Assembly: GCF_016316925.1 (NCBI RefSeq)
Contig: NZ_JAEEGB010000026.1
Coordinates: 1-64,000 of the forward strand
Length of the DNA stretch: 64,000 nt
Source of the DNA: Clostridium aciditolerans
Lineage (GTDB): Bacteria; Bacillota; Clostridia; Clostridiales; Clostridiaceae
Direction: 5' to 3'
This document shows positions 1-8,898 of the stretch, piece by piece. Positions within the stretch are counted from its first letter, which is position 1. Each line of letters opens with the position of its first letter. The translations under genes and the position numbers were made by a program. The notes beneath the pieces were generated by a model, which worked only from the letters and a program-made list of their open reading frames with translations, did no database searches and was not told where the DNA came from.

Positions 1-622
1 CTTTATTATCATATTTTAAAACCGTATCTGAAATATCCTTATCCCTTATTAGTCCATATTTTATAATTTCTGACATGCCATCGTTAAAAAATTTTTTATC
101 TAAGGTCTGTAATACCTCAGAATCTATAAAAACTGCCTCAGGATGATAGAAACTTCCTACTAAGTTTTTCCCATAGGGCAAATCTACAGCTACCTTTCCG
201 CCTATACTACTGTCCACTTGAGCTAAAAGAGATGTAGGAATTTGAACATATTTTATTCCTCTTAAGTAGGTAGCTGCTGCAAAGCCTGCTAAATCTCCAA
301 CTACTCCTCCTCCTAGCGATATTATTAAATCTCCTCTTTTTATTCCATAATCACAGAACTTTTCATATACTTCCTGCAGCATACTAAGGGTTTTACTCTG
401 TTCTCCCGGTTTAATGGATATATATTTTATGTTAAATCCACTTTTTTCAAGGGATATGCAAACTCTTTCTAAATAAAACTTTTCTACATTCCAATCTGTT
501 ATAAATACTATATTTTTACCCTTATAAAGTTCTGCTATATGTTCACCAATAGTATTTAATATTCCTTTTTCTATGTGTATTTTATATTTTTTGTGCTTAA
601 GCTCAATGTCTATTATACTCAT
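1..622 (-). CDS. aroB: 3-dehydroquinate synthase, partial (C-terminus beyond window)
   Basis: Converts DAHP to 3-dehydroquinate, the second step of the shikimate pathway, with NAD and a divalent metal in the cytoplasm. My translation of the minus strand gives an N-terminal domain, the glycine-rich NAD-binding stretch GGGVVGDLAGFAAATYLRG and the following PTSLLAQVDSSIGGK motif, both diagnostic of AroB. About 207 residues are present; the remainder lies left of position 1. The ATG at 620-622 follows a GGAAGTGAT ribosome site. It starts 29 bp after the stop of tyrA, so it is the third gene of an aroF-tyrA-aroB unit. The family call is secure and the truncation is only a window effect. Confidence 0.95.
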   Translation of the reverse strand, partial: MSIIDIELKHKKYKIHIEKGILNTIGEHIAELYKGKNIVFITDWNVEKFYLERVCISLEKSGFNIKYISIKPGEQSKTLSMLQEVYEKFCDYGIKRGDLIISLGGGVVGDLAGFAAATYLRGIKYVQIPTSLLAQVDSSIGGKVAVDLPYGKNLVGSFYHPEAVFIDSEVLQTLDKKFFNDGMSEIIKYGLIRDKDISDTVLKYDNK

Positions 623-651
623 TCAATCACTTCCATATATTTTATTATCTT

Positions 652-1509
652 TTATATCAATTCTTTTCTTTTCAAGGATACTTGCTTAAAAATATGATCT
701 AGTTTATCAACATCTCTACACTTTATTGCGTCCTTCAATTTGCTTATACTTTCCTCAAAACGTTCTATCTCAGATATTAGCTTCTCTGAGTTCATGGTAA
801 ATAACTCTGACCATAACATAGGATTTATAACAGCAACTCTAGTAGCATCTCTAAAACTCCCACCGGTATATAAGCCAATATCATTTTCCTCTATACATGC
901 ATCAATAAGCGAAACTGCTATGACATGCGGAAGCTGGCTAGTGAAAGATATTATTCTATCATGTTCCTCAGGATTTATATATATTACATTTTTAAAACCT
1001 ATACTTTTAGCCATCTTTTCTATTATGTCAATATTACACTTATTATTTTTTCCCGTTGGAGTTATAATATAGTTAGCTCCCTTAAAAATCTCTTTAGAAG
1101 CTAACTTAATACCTCCAGCCTCTTTTCCTGCCATTGGGTGTCCACCAATGAACTCCATATCATCTGGCAAAATGGAATTTATTTTATCAACTACGCTTTC
1201 TTTTACTCCAGAAGTATCTGTTATTAAAACTCCTTCTTTAAAGTTATGCAAGTTATCTTTTATAAACCCTACTGTATCCTGAGGATAAAGAGCTATAATA
1301 ATTAAATCTACATCCTTTAAAAATACATCTCCATTTTTGTAGGCCTCATCTATAATCCCCATATCTAAAGCTTTTTTTAAAGTTTCTTTATTTTTATCTA
1401 CTCCATATATACATTTGGGCGCCAAGTCTTTAAGTGCCATAGCATAAGACGCTCCTATAAGACCTAAGCCTACAATTGCTATATTAAGTTTAAAGCCAGA
1501 TTCATCCAT
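652..1509 (-). CDS. tyrA: Prephenate dehydrogenase
   Basis: Oxidative decarboxylation of prephenate to 4-hydroxyphenylpyruvate, in tyrosine synthesis. The protein opens with a Rossmann NAD site (GLGLIGAS near residues 12-19), followed by TDTSGVKES, the GGHPMAGKE active-site loop and SQLPHV, all typical of TyrA. The frame stays open upstream to 1545, but the ATG at 1509 has AGGGGAAG at good distance, giving 285 aa, the usual length of a TyrA without an ACT domain. It lies 94 bp after aroF and 29 bp before aroB. No regulatory domain is visible, so feedback control may rest on AroF. Confidence 0.93.
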   Translation of the reverse strand: MDESGFKLNIAIVGLGLIGASYAMALKDLAPKCIYGVDKNKETLKKALDMGIIDEAYKNGDVFLKDVDLIIIALYPQDTVGFIKDNLHNFKEGVLITDTSGVKESVVDKINSILPDDMEFIGGHPMAGKEAGGIKLASKEIFKGANYIITPTGKNNKCNIDIIEKMAKSIGFKNVIYINPEEHDRIISFTSQLPHVIAVSLIDACIEENDIGLYTGGSFRDATRVAVINPMLWSELFTMNSEKLISEIERFEESISKLKDAIKCRDVDKLDHIFKQVSLKRKELI

Positions 1510-1603
1510 TATATCTTCCCCTTTTATTTGAAAAGTTTTTTGCAAACTACACTAAAAACTCCAAAGTATTATTTTTGACAACTAAAACTTTGATAATTAA
1601 ATC

Positions 1604-2635
1604 TTAAAAATTTATTGTTTCATAAATCTCTCTTGACCCTAACTGTGCTAATGCATCTATATCTTCCATAAGTCTGTGGAATTTATCAGGTTTTATAGAT
1701 TGTTGGCCATCACACTTGGCATTAGCAGGATCATTATGAACTTCAATAATAAGCCCATCTGCACCTACTGCAATTGCTGCTTTAGATAGAGGTTCTACCA
1801 TCCACCATAAGCCTGCAGCATGGCTAGGATCCACTATTACCGGGAGATGACTTAACTTCTTTATAGCTGGTATAGCACTTAGGTCTAAAGTGTTTCTTGT
1901 GTAATTTTCAAAGGTTCTTATACCTCTTTCACAAAGTATTACATTTTCATTTCCCTCTGACATTATATATTCTGCTGACATTAAAAGCTCTTCTATAGTC
2001 GCTGAAAGACCTCTTTTTAAAAGTATTGGTTTTCTAGTTTTTCCAAGCTCTTTTAAAAGCTCAAAGTTTTGCATGTTTCTTGCTCCAACTTGTATTACAT
2101 CCACATCTTCAACAAATTTATCTATCATATCTGCAGTCATTATCTCAGTTACTATTGGAAGTCCTGTTTCTTTTCTTGCTAATTTTAAAAGCTCCAACCC
2201 GTGAGTTTTAAGTCCTTGGAAACTGTATGGTGAAGTTCTTGGTTTAAAAGCGCCTCCACGCAAGAATCTTGCCCCACTTTTCTTTACTCGCCTTGCTATT
2301 TCTACTATCTGTTCTTCACTTTCTACAGAACAAGGACCTGCCATAATAGCAATTTTATTTCCACCAATTTTTTCACCCTTAACATTAATTACTGTATTAT
2401 CAGGATGGAATAATCTATTTGCTAACTTATAAGGCTGTTGAACCTTAAGAATCTTTTCTACATATTCATTTGCACCTATTTTACTTTCATCAATTTTTGT
2501 AGTGTCCCCAATTAATCCAAGAATACAGTAATTCTCTCCTTGTGATAAGTTCACTTCAAATCCCTCTCTTTCTAATTTTTGCTTTTGTATTAAAATCTCT
2601 TCCTTTGGTGTGTGTGGTTTCATAATTATTATCAT
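1604..2635 (-). CDS. aroF: 3-deoxy-7-phosphoheptulonate synthase (DAHP synthase, type I-beta)
   Basis: Condenses phosphoenolpyruvate and erythrose 4-phosphate to DAHP, the entry step of aromatic synthesis. Residues 1-65 form a small ferredoxin-like N-terminal domain (start [14 protein letters not shown]), as in the Thermotoga-type enzyme where it carries allosteric control. The barrel follows with [28 protein letters not shown] and VDPSHAAG. 343 aa is the normal length. The first ATG has AAGGGGG eight bases upstream. First gene of the aro unit. Its 5' leader contains a copy of a dispersed palindromic repeat (2666-2795). Confidence 0.93.
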   Translation of the reverse strand: MIIIMKPHTPKEEILIQKQKLEREGFEVNLSQGENYCILGLIGDTTKIDESKIGANEYVEKILKVQQPYKLANRLFHPDNTVINVKGEKIGGNKIAIMAGPCSVESEEQIVEIARRVKKSGARFLRGGAFKPRTSPYSFQGLKTHGLELLKLARKETGLPIVTEIMTADMIDKFVEDVDVIQVGARNMQNFELLKELGKTRKPILLKRGLSATIEELLMSAEYIMSEGNENVILCERGIRTFENYTRNTLDLSAIPAIKKLSHLPVIVDPSHAAGLWWMVEPLSKAAIAVGADGLIIEVHNDPANAKCDGQQSIKPDKFHRLMEDIDALAQLGSREIYETINF

Positions 2636-2665
2636 GATAAATGCCCCCTTAGTTATTTATTTAAA

Positions 2666-2795
2666 ATATGAAACTCCTTCTCCTATCGTCGAATGAGTGC
2701 TCGCTGAGTAAGCGATTCACTTCAAATCAGAGATTTGAGTTCTCTGCTTAAGCGACCATATCAAAATCACAGATTTTGTATGTCTGCTTAAAAGT
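2666..2795. repeat. Dispersed palindromic repeat, family A, copy 1
   Basis: The block shares CCTTCTCCTAT, AATGAGT, CTGAGTAAGCGATTCACT and repeated AAATC-AGATTT-CTGCTTAA units with 26440-26606 on the same strand. A weaker version lies at about 54840-54935 on the opposite strand. Each unit is itself a small inverted repeat. It sits directly upstream of the aroF ribosome site. Origin and role are unknown; a mobile non-autonomous element or an RNA-structure element are both possible. Confidence 0.7.
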
Positions 2796-2796
2796 A

Positions 2797-2826
2797 TAAA
2801 AAAATAAGGCTCATAATGAGCCTTAT
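2797..2826 (-). terminator. Intrinsic terminator
   Basis: An 11-bp stem (ATAAGGCTCAT / ATGAGCCTTAT) is followed on the minus strand by a run of seven T. It closes the short membrane-protein reading frame at 2823-3027 and separates it from the aro unit. Confidence 0.8.
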
Positions 2827-3027
2827 CTATAAACTAAATCAAATATACCTAAATTAAGCACACAGTAATGCGTTCTTAGAAATATACCTGCATTTATTAA
2901 ACTCATTAGAAATAGGAATATATATTTTTTTGAACCAAAAATAGCCAGCGCTAAAATAATAAAAGCTCCAGCTAAAAAAGTAAAAATAAAATTTTTGGCT
3001 TATTCCCTTTCTAATGATATTTTCCAT
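2823..3027 (-). pseudogene. Small two-helix membrane protein, apparently frameshifted
   Basis: An ATG at 3027 behind GGAGG opens MENIIRKGISQK. That frame soon becomes aromatic and non-hydrophobic. Reading one base later after the AAAAATTTT run gives FIFTFLAGAFIILALAIFG, then a second hydrophobic stretch YIFLFLMSLINAGIFL, ending at TAA 2823-2825. The joined product would be about 67 aa with two membrane helices. The second frame alone has an in-frame stop just before this point, so an indel in the A/T run is the simplest reading. No family was recognised. Alternatively the 62-aa uninterrupted frame (2854-3042) is used, which I consider less likely. Confidence 0.45.
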
Positions 3028-3214
3028 AATGTTATCCTCCAAATCAATATTTAATCAATAATATATAATAAAAATTCACAACCAATATTTGAATATGCAA
3101 ACTAATTTTTCATTTAAACCTATTATAACAACTTTATTATTTATGTCAATCAATAAAATTATGCATGTTTTTTATGCAAATCCCCTTAATATCAACTCTT
3201 ATATTAATTTTCAC

Positions 3215-3252
3215 AAAATAATGAATAAAAAATATTTTTTATTCATTATTTT
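3215..3252 (-). terminator. Perfect 19-bp palindrome downstream of ilvN
   Basis: AAAATAATGAATAAAAAAT followed exactly by its reverse complement. It lies 78 bp past the ilvN stop, with a T-rich end on both strands. The likely role is terminator of the leu-ilv operon, possibly bidirectional. No gene was found between 3028 and 3329. Confidence 0.6.
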
Positions 3253-3329
3253 GCAAAACTACCGTCATTTTTATATGTTGCATAATTTTGCACTGCATAT
3301 TATCAATCAAACTAGTTAACAAATTTCAC

Positions 3330-3806
3330 TTATCCTCTTTCTAATGCAGTAAGGCCTGTTCTAACTATTTCTTTTATTCCATGAGGTTTCATCATATCAA
3401 TAAACGCAGATATTTTTTCTTCATCACCAGTAATTTCAATAGTCATACTTTTAATATCTATATCTACAATATTGCCTCTAAAAATATTAACAGTTTCCGT
3501 AATTATTGATTGGTTAGCTTGATTCATAGCAACCTTCACAAGTGCTAATTCCCTATAAACAGCGCCTACAGAATCTAAGCTTACTATTTTTATAACATCT
3601 ATAAGCTTGTTTAATTGTTTACTTATTTGTTCCAACATATGTTCACAACCAGCTACTACAATAGTCATTCGAGATACATTAGGATCCTCTGTAACACCTA
3701 CAGTTAGACTGTGAATATTATAACCTCTCCTGCTAAACAATCCCGATATTTTACTTAATACACCTGAGTGATTCTCCACTAATACAGATAAAACGTATTT
3801 ATTCAT
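3330..3806 (-). CDS. ilvN: Acetolactate synthase, small (regulatory) subunit
   Basis: Regulatory partner of IlvB. It binds branched-chain amino acids and activates the catalytic subunit. Residues 3-75 form an ACT domain (YVLSVLVENHSGVLSKISGLFSRRGYNI is the characteristic start, split here by position rather than quoted in full), followed by the C-terminal ALS small-subunit domain. 158 aa is normal for IlvH/IlvN. The start has GGGGGAGACAC-ATG. It is the last gene of the operon, separated from ilvB by 266 bp that hold a structured repeat, unusually far for two subunits of one enzyme. Confidence 0.93.
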   Translation of the reverse strand: MNKYVLSVLVENHSGVLSKISGLFSRRGYNIHSLTVGVTEDPNVSRMTIVVAGCEHMLEQISKQLNKLIDVIKIVSLDSVGAVYRELALVKVAMNQANQSIITETVNIFRGNIVDIDIKSMTIEITGDEEKISAFIDMMKPHGIKEIVRTGLTALERG

Positions 3807-3846
3807 GTGTCTCCCCCTATCTTTTATCTCGTGATTCGTAATATAA

Positions 3847-4037
3847 AAAAATGCGAAGCATTTTTTAGAGGACAGAGGACAATGAAGGAGGATTTTTCTA
3901 CGTTACACTACGAAAAATCTTTAATTATATTATAATCTGATGTTTCGCCTTAGCGAAACGAACTCAAAACTCACCTTCACTGTCCTCTGTCCTCTGTCAA
4001 TTGTCCTCTAATAAAAATTTTGTGTCGCAAAATTTTT
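3847..4037. repeat. Structured repeat (GAGGACAGAGGAC family) between ilvB and ilvN
   Basis: Three nested inverted repeats fill the gap. First comes a hairpin AAAAAATGC-GAA-GCATTTTTT at 3847-3867. Next is a long stem made by AGAGGACAGAGGACA (3866-3881) against TGTCCTCTGTCCTCT (3981-3995). Last is AAAAATTTTG/CAAAATTTTTA at 4013-4037. A reduced copy of the GAGGACA palindrome lies at 6872-6889 in the same operon. It contains no credible reading frame. Confidence 0.75.
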
Positions 4038-4072
4038 ATTTTGCTAAGCATCCATATCTGTATGTGTAAACT

Positions 4073-5686
4073 CTAAAAAGTACTTTCGCTAGAATCAACA
4101 ATACATTCTATTATAAATGTATTATTGGAATTTACAGCTTCCCTAAAGGTTTCCTTGAATTCTCCATTTCTAATAATTCTTTTGCCTTTTAATCCATAAG
4201 CTTCTGCTATTTTAATAAAGTCTGTTTGACACTTAAAATTTACACCACTATACCTGCCAACGCCATAGGTGTTCTTTTGAATTTCTCTAACCATTCCAAG
4301 CACTGAATTATTAAATAAAAGTATTACTATGTTTACATTATTATCAACTATTGTGCCAAGTTCAGCCATACTCATTTGAAAACCACCATCTCCTACAACA
4401 GCAATAACTGTCTTACTAGGATTGGCTATTTTAGCCCCTACCGCAGCGGGCAGAGAATATCCCATAGTGCCAAGTCCTCCTGAAGTAAAGAAACTTGTTG
4501 AATTCTTTATTTGAAAATTTCTTGCAGTCCAAATTTGATTTTGCCCTACATCTGCAGTAATAATTGCATTTTTTTCTAACATCTGAGATAATATGTTCAA
4601 TACATACTTAGGACTTACCTTTGAATTTAACTTTATAGGCTCTTCTACTTCCTTCTTCCATGCTGCAATTTGCTCAAGCCATTCTGTTGTTTCTACTTCA
4701 TTAACTTCCTTTATCAATTCTTCTAAAACCTGCTTAGAATCTCCTACTACTGGAATATTAGGTCCTAAAATTTTCCCTATTTCCGCTGGATCGATGTCAA
4801 TATGAATGACATAAGCATCTTTTGCAAAGTTTGAACCTGCAATAGCTCTATCTGCCGCTCTAGTTCCTATAAGTATTAAAAGGTCTGCTTCTGATATAGC
4901 TTTATTAGCATAAGAAAATCCATGAGATCCTATTAACCCTACATAATATGGATTATCTTCATTAATACTACATTTTCCCATTAATGTATGAACAACTGGT
5001 ATTTTTGATTTCTGAGCAAACTCTTTTAACTCCTTCTCCGCTCCACCAGAAATAATACCTCCACCTACGCATATAAGAGGTTTTTTACTTTCCATAATCT
5101 TTTCTGCTGCTCTTTTTATCTGTCCTTTGTGTCCTTCAAATTTAGGTTTATATCCTCGAATGTTTACTTCTTTCGGATAAAAAAATTCTATATCTTCACA
5201 CTGAATATCAACTGGTATATCTATTAATACTGGTCCTGGCCTTCCTGTAGAAGCTATATAAAAGGCTTCTTTCATAATTCTAGAAACGTCTTCAGCAGAT
5301 TTAACTAAATAGTTGTGCTTTGTAAAAGATTCCGTTGCTCCTGTAATATCAGCTTCTTGAAAAACATCCTTACCAATGAGATTTGATTTAACCTGGCCTG
5401 TAATGATTACCAAAGGGATAGAATCCATATATGCAGTAGCTATTGCCGTAATTAAATTTGTTGCTCCAGGACCTGATGTAACAATACATACCCCTATTGT
5501 CTTCTTAGCTCTTGCAAAGCCAATTGCACTATGACCGGCTGCTTGTTCCTGTCTAACTAATATGTGTTTAATGTCTGACTTTCTTAAAGCTTCATATATG
5601 GGAACAACTGTAGCCCCAGGATATCCGAATACCGTATCTACGTTTTCTTCACGCAAACACTGTATAATTGCCTCAGCAACTTTCAT
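4073..5686 (-). CDS. ilvB: Acetolactate synthase, large (catalytic) subunit
   Basis: ThDP-dependent condensation of two pyruvates (or pyruvate plus 2-ketobutyrate) for valine, leucine and isoleucine. The domain order is TPP-N (VFGYPGATVVPIYEAL, with the catalytic Glu in RQEQAAGHSA), central FAD-binding domain, and TPP-C with the GDGGFQMSMAEL...NNS cofactor motif near residues 430-460. 537 aa is slightly shorter than the usual 550-570. The start has GGGGGAAGTAAC-ATG. It follows leuB by 88 bp in the leuACDB-ilvBN operon. Confidence 0.95.
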   Translation of the reverse strand: MKVAEAIIQCLREENVDTVFGYPGATVVPIYEALRKSDIKHILVRQEQAAGHSAIGFARAKKTIGVCIVTSGPGATNLITAIATAYMDSIPLVIITGQVKSNLIGKDVFQEADITGATESFTKHNYLVKSAEDVSRIMKEAFYIASTGRPGPVLIDIPVDIQCEDIEFFYPKEVNIRGYKPKFEGHKGQIKRAAEKIMESKKPLICVGGGIISGGAEKELKEFAQKSKIPVVHTLMGKCSINEDNPYYVGLIGSHGFSYANKAISEADLLILIGTRAADRAIAGSNFAKDAYVIHIDIDPAEIGKILGPNIPVVGDSKQVLEELIKEVNEVETTEWLEQIAAWKKEVEEPIKLNSKVSPKYVLNILSQMLEKNAIITADVGQNQIWTARNFQIKNSTSFFTSGGLGTMGYSLPAAVGAKIANPSKTVIAVVGDGGFQMSMAELGTIVDNNVNIVILLFNNSVLGMVREIQKNTYGVGRYSGVNFKCQTDFIKIAEAYGLKGKRIIRNGEFKETFREAVNSNNTFIIECIVDSSESTF

Positions 5687-5774
5687 GTTACTTCCCCCTT
5701 ATCTTACACAATATAGTTCTAATACTTATGAAAAAAATCTTTACATAGGAAAATCAACTTTCAGCTTCTTACTC

Positions 5775-6839
5775 CTATACTTTCTCTGCAATAAGATCTC
5801 CCATTTGTTCTGTTCCCACGATTTTCATACCCTGTTCCATAATATCGCCAGTACGATATCCTTTATCAATAATTCTTGATACAGCAGCTTCTACATCCTT
5901 AGCTGCATCTTCCATATTAAAACTATATCGGAGCATCATCGCCGTACTCATTATCGCTCCAATCGGATTTGCTTTATCCAGCCCTGCAATATCTGGTGCA
6001 GATCCATGGATTGGCTCATAAAGACCTATACTGCCTTCTCCTACACTGGCTGAAGGTAGCATTCCTAATGACCCAGTTAGCATGGAAGCCTCATCACTTA
6101 AAATATCTCCAAACATATTTTCTGTAAGTATTACATCAAATTGCTTAGGATTTTTAATTAGCTGCATAGCAGCATTATCAACATACATATAGTTTAATTC
6201 TATATCCTTATAATCTTCACTTATCTTTGTCACTACTTCTCTCCAGAGTCTTGAGGTTTCTAATACATTAGCCTTATCTATTAAAGTAAGTTTTTTATCT
6301 CTTTTTCTGGCAACCTCAAAGGCTTTTTTTGCAATTCTCTCTATATCTCTAGTACAATAGTCAATTGTGTCATAGGCTCTTTGTCCACCATCAATATCTA
6401 TTCTCTTCTTTTCCCCAAAATAAGCTCCACCAATTAACTCTCTAACTATCATAATATCCAGTCCATCACCTAGAACTTCCTCCTTTAAGGTAGATGCTGA
6501 TTTCAATTGTGGAAATAAAATGGCTGGTCTTAAGTTTGCAAACACTCCTAGTTCTTTTCTCAATGATAGTAATCCTTTCTCTGGTCTTAAGTCTCCAGGA
6601 TGACTATCCCACTTAGGTCCACCTACTGCTCCTAGGATAACTGCTTCACTATTTTTGCATTTATGTATTGTTTCTTCTGGTATTGGATTCCCTGTTGCAT
6701 CTATAGCGGCACCACCAAGTAACGCCTCATTAAACTCAAAATTACATCCATATTTACTTTCAACTTTTTTTAACATTTTAACAGCTTGATTTATTACCTC
6801 TTTTCCTATTCCATCTCCTGGTATAATCGTTATTTTCAT
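5775..6839 (-). CDS. leuB: 3-isopropylmalate dehydrogenase
   Basis: NAD-dependent oxidative decarboxylation of 3-isopropylmalate to 2-ketoisocaproate. 354 aa, full length. Visible family motifs are PGDGIGKEV at the N-terminus, the RELIGGAYFGEKK substrate loop, NMFGDILSDEASMLTGSLGMLPSAS and EPIHGSAPDIAG. It lies downstream of leuD and upstream of ilvB on the same strand. Start ATG at 6839 with GGTGAATGGGAT upstream. Confidence 0.96.
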   Translation of the reverse strand: MKITIIPGDGIGKEVINQAVKMLKKVESKYGCNFEFNEALLGGAAIDATGNPIPEETIHKCKNSEAVILGAVGGPKWDSHPGDLRPEKGLLSLRKELGVFANLRPAILFPQLKSASTLKEEVLGDGLDIMIVRELIGGAYFGEKKRIDIDGGQRAYDTIDYCTRDIERIAKKAFEVARKRDKKLTLIDKANVLETSRLWREVVTKISEDYKDIELNYMYVDNAAMQLIKNPKQFDVILTENMFGDILSDEASMLTGSLGMLPSASVGEGSIGLYEPIHGSAPDIAGLDKANPIGAIMSTAMMLRYSFNMEDAAKDVEAAVSRIIDKGYRTGDIMEQGMKIVGTEQMGDLIAEKV

Positions 6840-6871
6840 ATCCCATTCACCTCTACATATTTAATTTTTTT

Positions 6872-6889
6872 AGAGGACAATTGTCCTCT
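6872..6889. repeat. Short palindrome of the GAGGACA repeat family
   Basis: AGAGGACAATTGTCCTCT is a perfect 18-bp palindrome followed by a second TGTCC, lying in the 85-bp leuD-leuB gap. The same words build the larger element at 3847-4037. It is probably a reduced copy. Confidence 0.65.
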
Positions 6890-6924
6890 GTCCACTGAAA
6901 AATTTGCGTTGCAAGCTTTTTAAT

Positions 6925-7413
6925 TTACTTACTATGCATTTTAATATAATTTATAAGTCCCTCTGACTTTATAATCTTCTCCATAAACTCCGGGAAAGCT
7001 TCTGCCTTATAGGTTTTGTTTTTAGTACTATTAGTAATAATTCCAGTTTTAAAATCTATATTTACTTCATTGCTTTCTTCAATATCCTTTGCTGCTTCAG
7101 AACATTCAACTATAGGCAATCCTATATTTATTGCATTCCTATAGAATATCCTTGCAAAAGTTTCAGCTATAACGCATTTAATTCCAGCAGCCTTTATAGC
7201 AATAGGAGCATGTTCCCTTGAGGAACCACATCCAAAGTTTTTTCCACCTATTATAATGTTTGCATATTTTGCTTTAGCTGAAAAATCCTTATCCAAATCT
7301 TCCATACAGTGAGATGCCAACTCTAAAGCATCACTGGTATTTAAATATCTGGCCGGAATAATAACATCTGTGTCTACATTGTCACCATATTTTATTACTT
7401 TTCCCTTTACCAT
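6925..7413 (-). CDS. leuD: 3-isopropylmalate dehydratase, small subunit
   Basis: Small subunit of isopropylmalate isomerase, which forms the active site with LeuC. 162 aa with the LeuD signature [14 protein letters not shown] near residues 50-65, and [11 protein letters not shown] near the start. The ATG at 7413 has GAGGTAGC upstream, and its first codons overlap the 3' end of leuC by 7 bp, which points to translational coupling. Confidence 0.95.
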   Translation of the reverse strand: MVKGKVIKYGDNVDTDVIIPARYLNTSDALELASHCMEDLDKDFSAKAKYANIIIGGKNFGCGSSREHAPIAIKAAGIKCVIAETFARIFYRNAINIGLPIVECSEAAKDIEESNEVNIDFKTGIITNSTKNKTYKAEAFPEFMEKIIKSEGLINYIKMHSK

Positions 7414-8675
7414 TTTGCTACCTCCTCTGGTGATGAAATTTTACCTGTAATTGCTGATGCCGCTGCTACTGCAGGACTTGCTAAGTAAACTTCGCTTTCT
7501 GGATGTCCCATTCTTCCTACAAAATTTCTATTTGTAGTTGCTATGCATCTTTCTCCTTTTGCTAATATTCCCATATGTCCTCCAAGGCAAGGTCCACAAG
7601 TTGGTGTACTTACCACTGCGCCTGCTTCTATAAATGTTTCAATAAGACCTTCTCTTAAAGCTTCAAGGTAAATTTTTTGAGTAGCTGGGAATATAATAGT
7701 TCTTACCTTTTGATTTACTTTTTTATCCTTTAAAACTTTTGCAGCTGATCTTAAATCTTCTATTCTCCCATTAGTGCAGGAACCTATGACAACTTGGTCT
7801 ATAGTTACCTCCCCCACCTCATCAATTGTCCTTGTATTCTCTGGTAGATGTGGAAAGGCTACTGTTGGTCTAATAGTTGATAAATCAATTTCTATAGTCC
7901 TTGTATATTCTGCATCCTCATCTGCTTTATAAATCACATAATTTCTATCAGAATGTTCCTTTACATATTCTATAGTTCTTTCATCTACTTCAAAAATTCC
8001 ATTTTTAGCTCCAGCCTCAATAGCCATGTTTGTCATAGCAAAACGGTCATCCATAGATAAGCTTTTAACACCTTCTCCTGTATATTCCATCGATTGATAA
8101 AGCGCTCCATCTACACCAATCATACCAATAATGTGCAGTATTACGTCCTTTCCGCTTACCCAAGGTGATAAACTTCCTTTAATCACAAACTTTATAGCTT
8201 CCGGAACTTTAAACCATGCTTCCCCTGTAGCCATGCCAGCTCCCATATCTGTACTTCCGACACCTGTTGAAAAAGCTCCTAAAGCTCCATATGTACAGGT
8301 ATGTGAATCTGCTCCAATTATTACATCGCCGCAAACATCCAGACCTTTTTCTGGTATTAATGCGTGTTCAATCCCCATTTGTCCGATTTCAAAATAATTT
8401 TTGATTCCCTTATCGTAAGCAAATTCCCTTACACATTTACACTGCTCTGCAGATTTTATATCTTTATTTGGAGTAAAGTGATCAGGTACAATAGCTATTT
8501 TCTCCTTATGAAAAACTTCAGTAACCCCAATTTTATTAAATTCCTTAAAGGCTACAGGAGTGGTTATGTCATTTCCAAGTACTAAATCTAACTTTACCTT
8601 AATTAGCTGTCCAGCCTTTACACTTTCTAAGCCTGCATGAGTAGCTAAAATCTTTTGTGTCATCGTCATTCCCAT
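7407..8675 (-). CDS. leuC: 3-isopropylmalate dehydratase, large subunit
   Basis: Aconitase-fold subunit that isomerises 2- to 3-isopropylmalate using a 4Fe-4S cluster. The cluster cysteines are in IGSCTNGR and [30 protein letters not shown] is also family-typical. The frame opens at 8681, but that ATG sits one base after GGAGG. The ATG at 8675 has seven-base spacing and is preferred, giving 422 aa as expected for this class. Second gene of the leu operon, 223 bp after leuA; that gap shows nothing I recognise. Confidence 0.94.
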   Translation of the reverse strand: MGMTMTQKILATHAGLESVKAGQLIKVKLDLVLGNDITTPVAFKEFNKIGVTEVFHKEKIAIVPDHFTPNKDIKSAEQCKCVREFAYDKGIKNYFEIGQMGIEHALIPEKGLDVCGDVIIGADSHTCTYGALGAFSTGVGSTDMGAGMATGEAWFKVPEAIKFVIKGSLSPWVSGKDVILHIIGMIGVDGALYQSMEYTGEGVKSLSMDDRFAMTNMAIEAGAKNGIFEVDERTIEYVKEHSDRNYVIYKADEDAEYTRTIEIDLSTIRPTVAFPHLPENTRTIDEVGEVTIDQVVIGSCTNGRIEDLRSAAKVLKDKKVNQKVRTIIFPATQKIYLEALREGLIETFIEAGAVVSTPTCGPCLGGHMGILAKGERCIATTNRNFVGRMGHPESEVYLASPAVAAASAITGKISSPEEVAKW

Positions 8676-8898
8676 ATTCATTCCTCCGATACTTTTTATA
8701 TGTCTAGAAATTAAATATATAAATTAGCTATTTAAGTAAATAAAACTCTAATGCTCTTATCTAGCGCTTTATACATTTGATTTTTAAAGCAAGTAATATT
8801 AAAAATTATATTTAATTGTATTTATTAACCTATTTGTAGTCGTAGTTATCCGTTATTTTTATTTCTTTTTAATACTTGATTAAAAATCTATTTTGTTA

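Noticed and set aside
740-1072. Plus-strand open frame of 110 codons
   Set aside because: It is antisense to tyrA, lacks a ribosome site and its composition follows the complementary codons of the real gene.
2854-3042. Possible attenuation leader peptide
   Set aside because: It has no run of one amino acid codon and lies downstream, not upstream, of the branched-chain operon.
3089-3319. Plus-strand 76-codon frame between the aro and ilv units
   Set aside because: It runs through the perfect palindrome at 3215-3252, has no ribosome site and is AT-rich without protein character.
5562-5879. Plus-strand 105-codon frame spanning the ilvB-leuB gap
   Set aside because: Mostly antisense to two secure genes and without a start signal.
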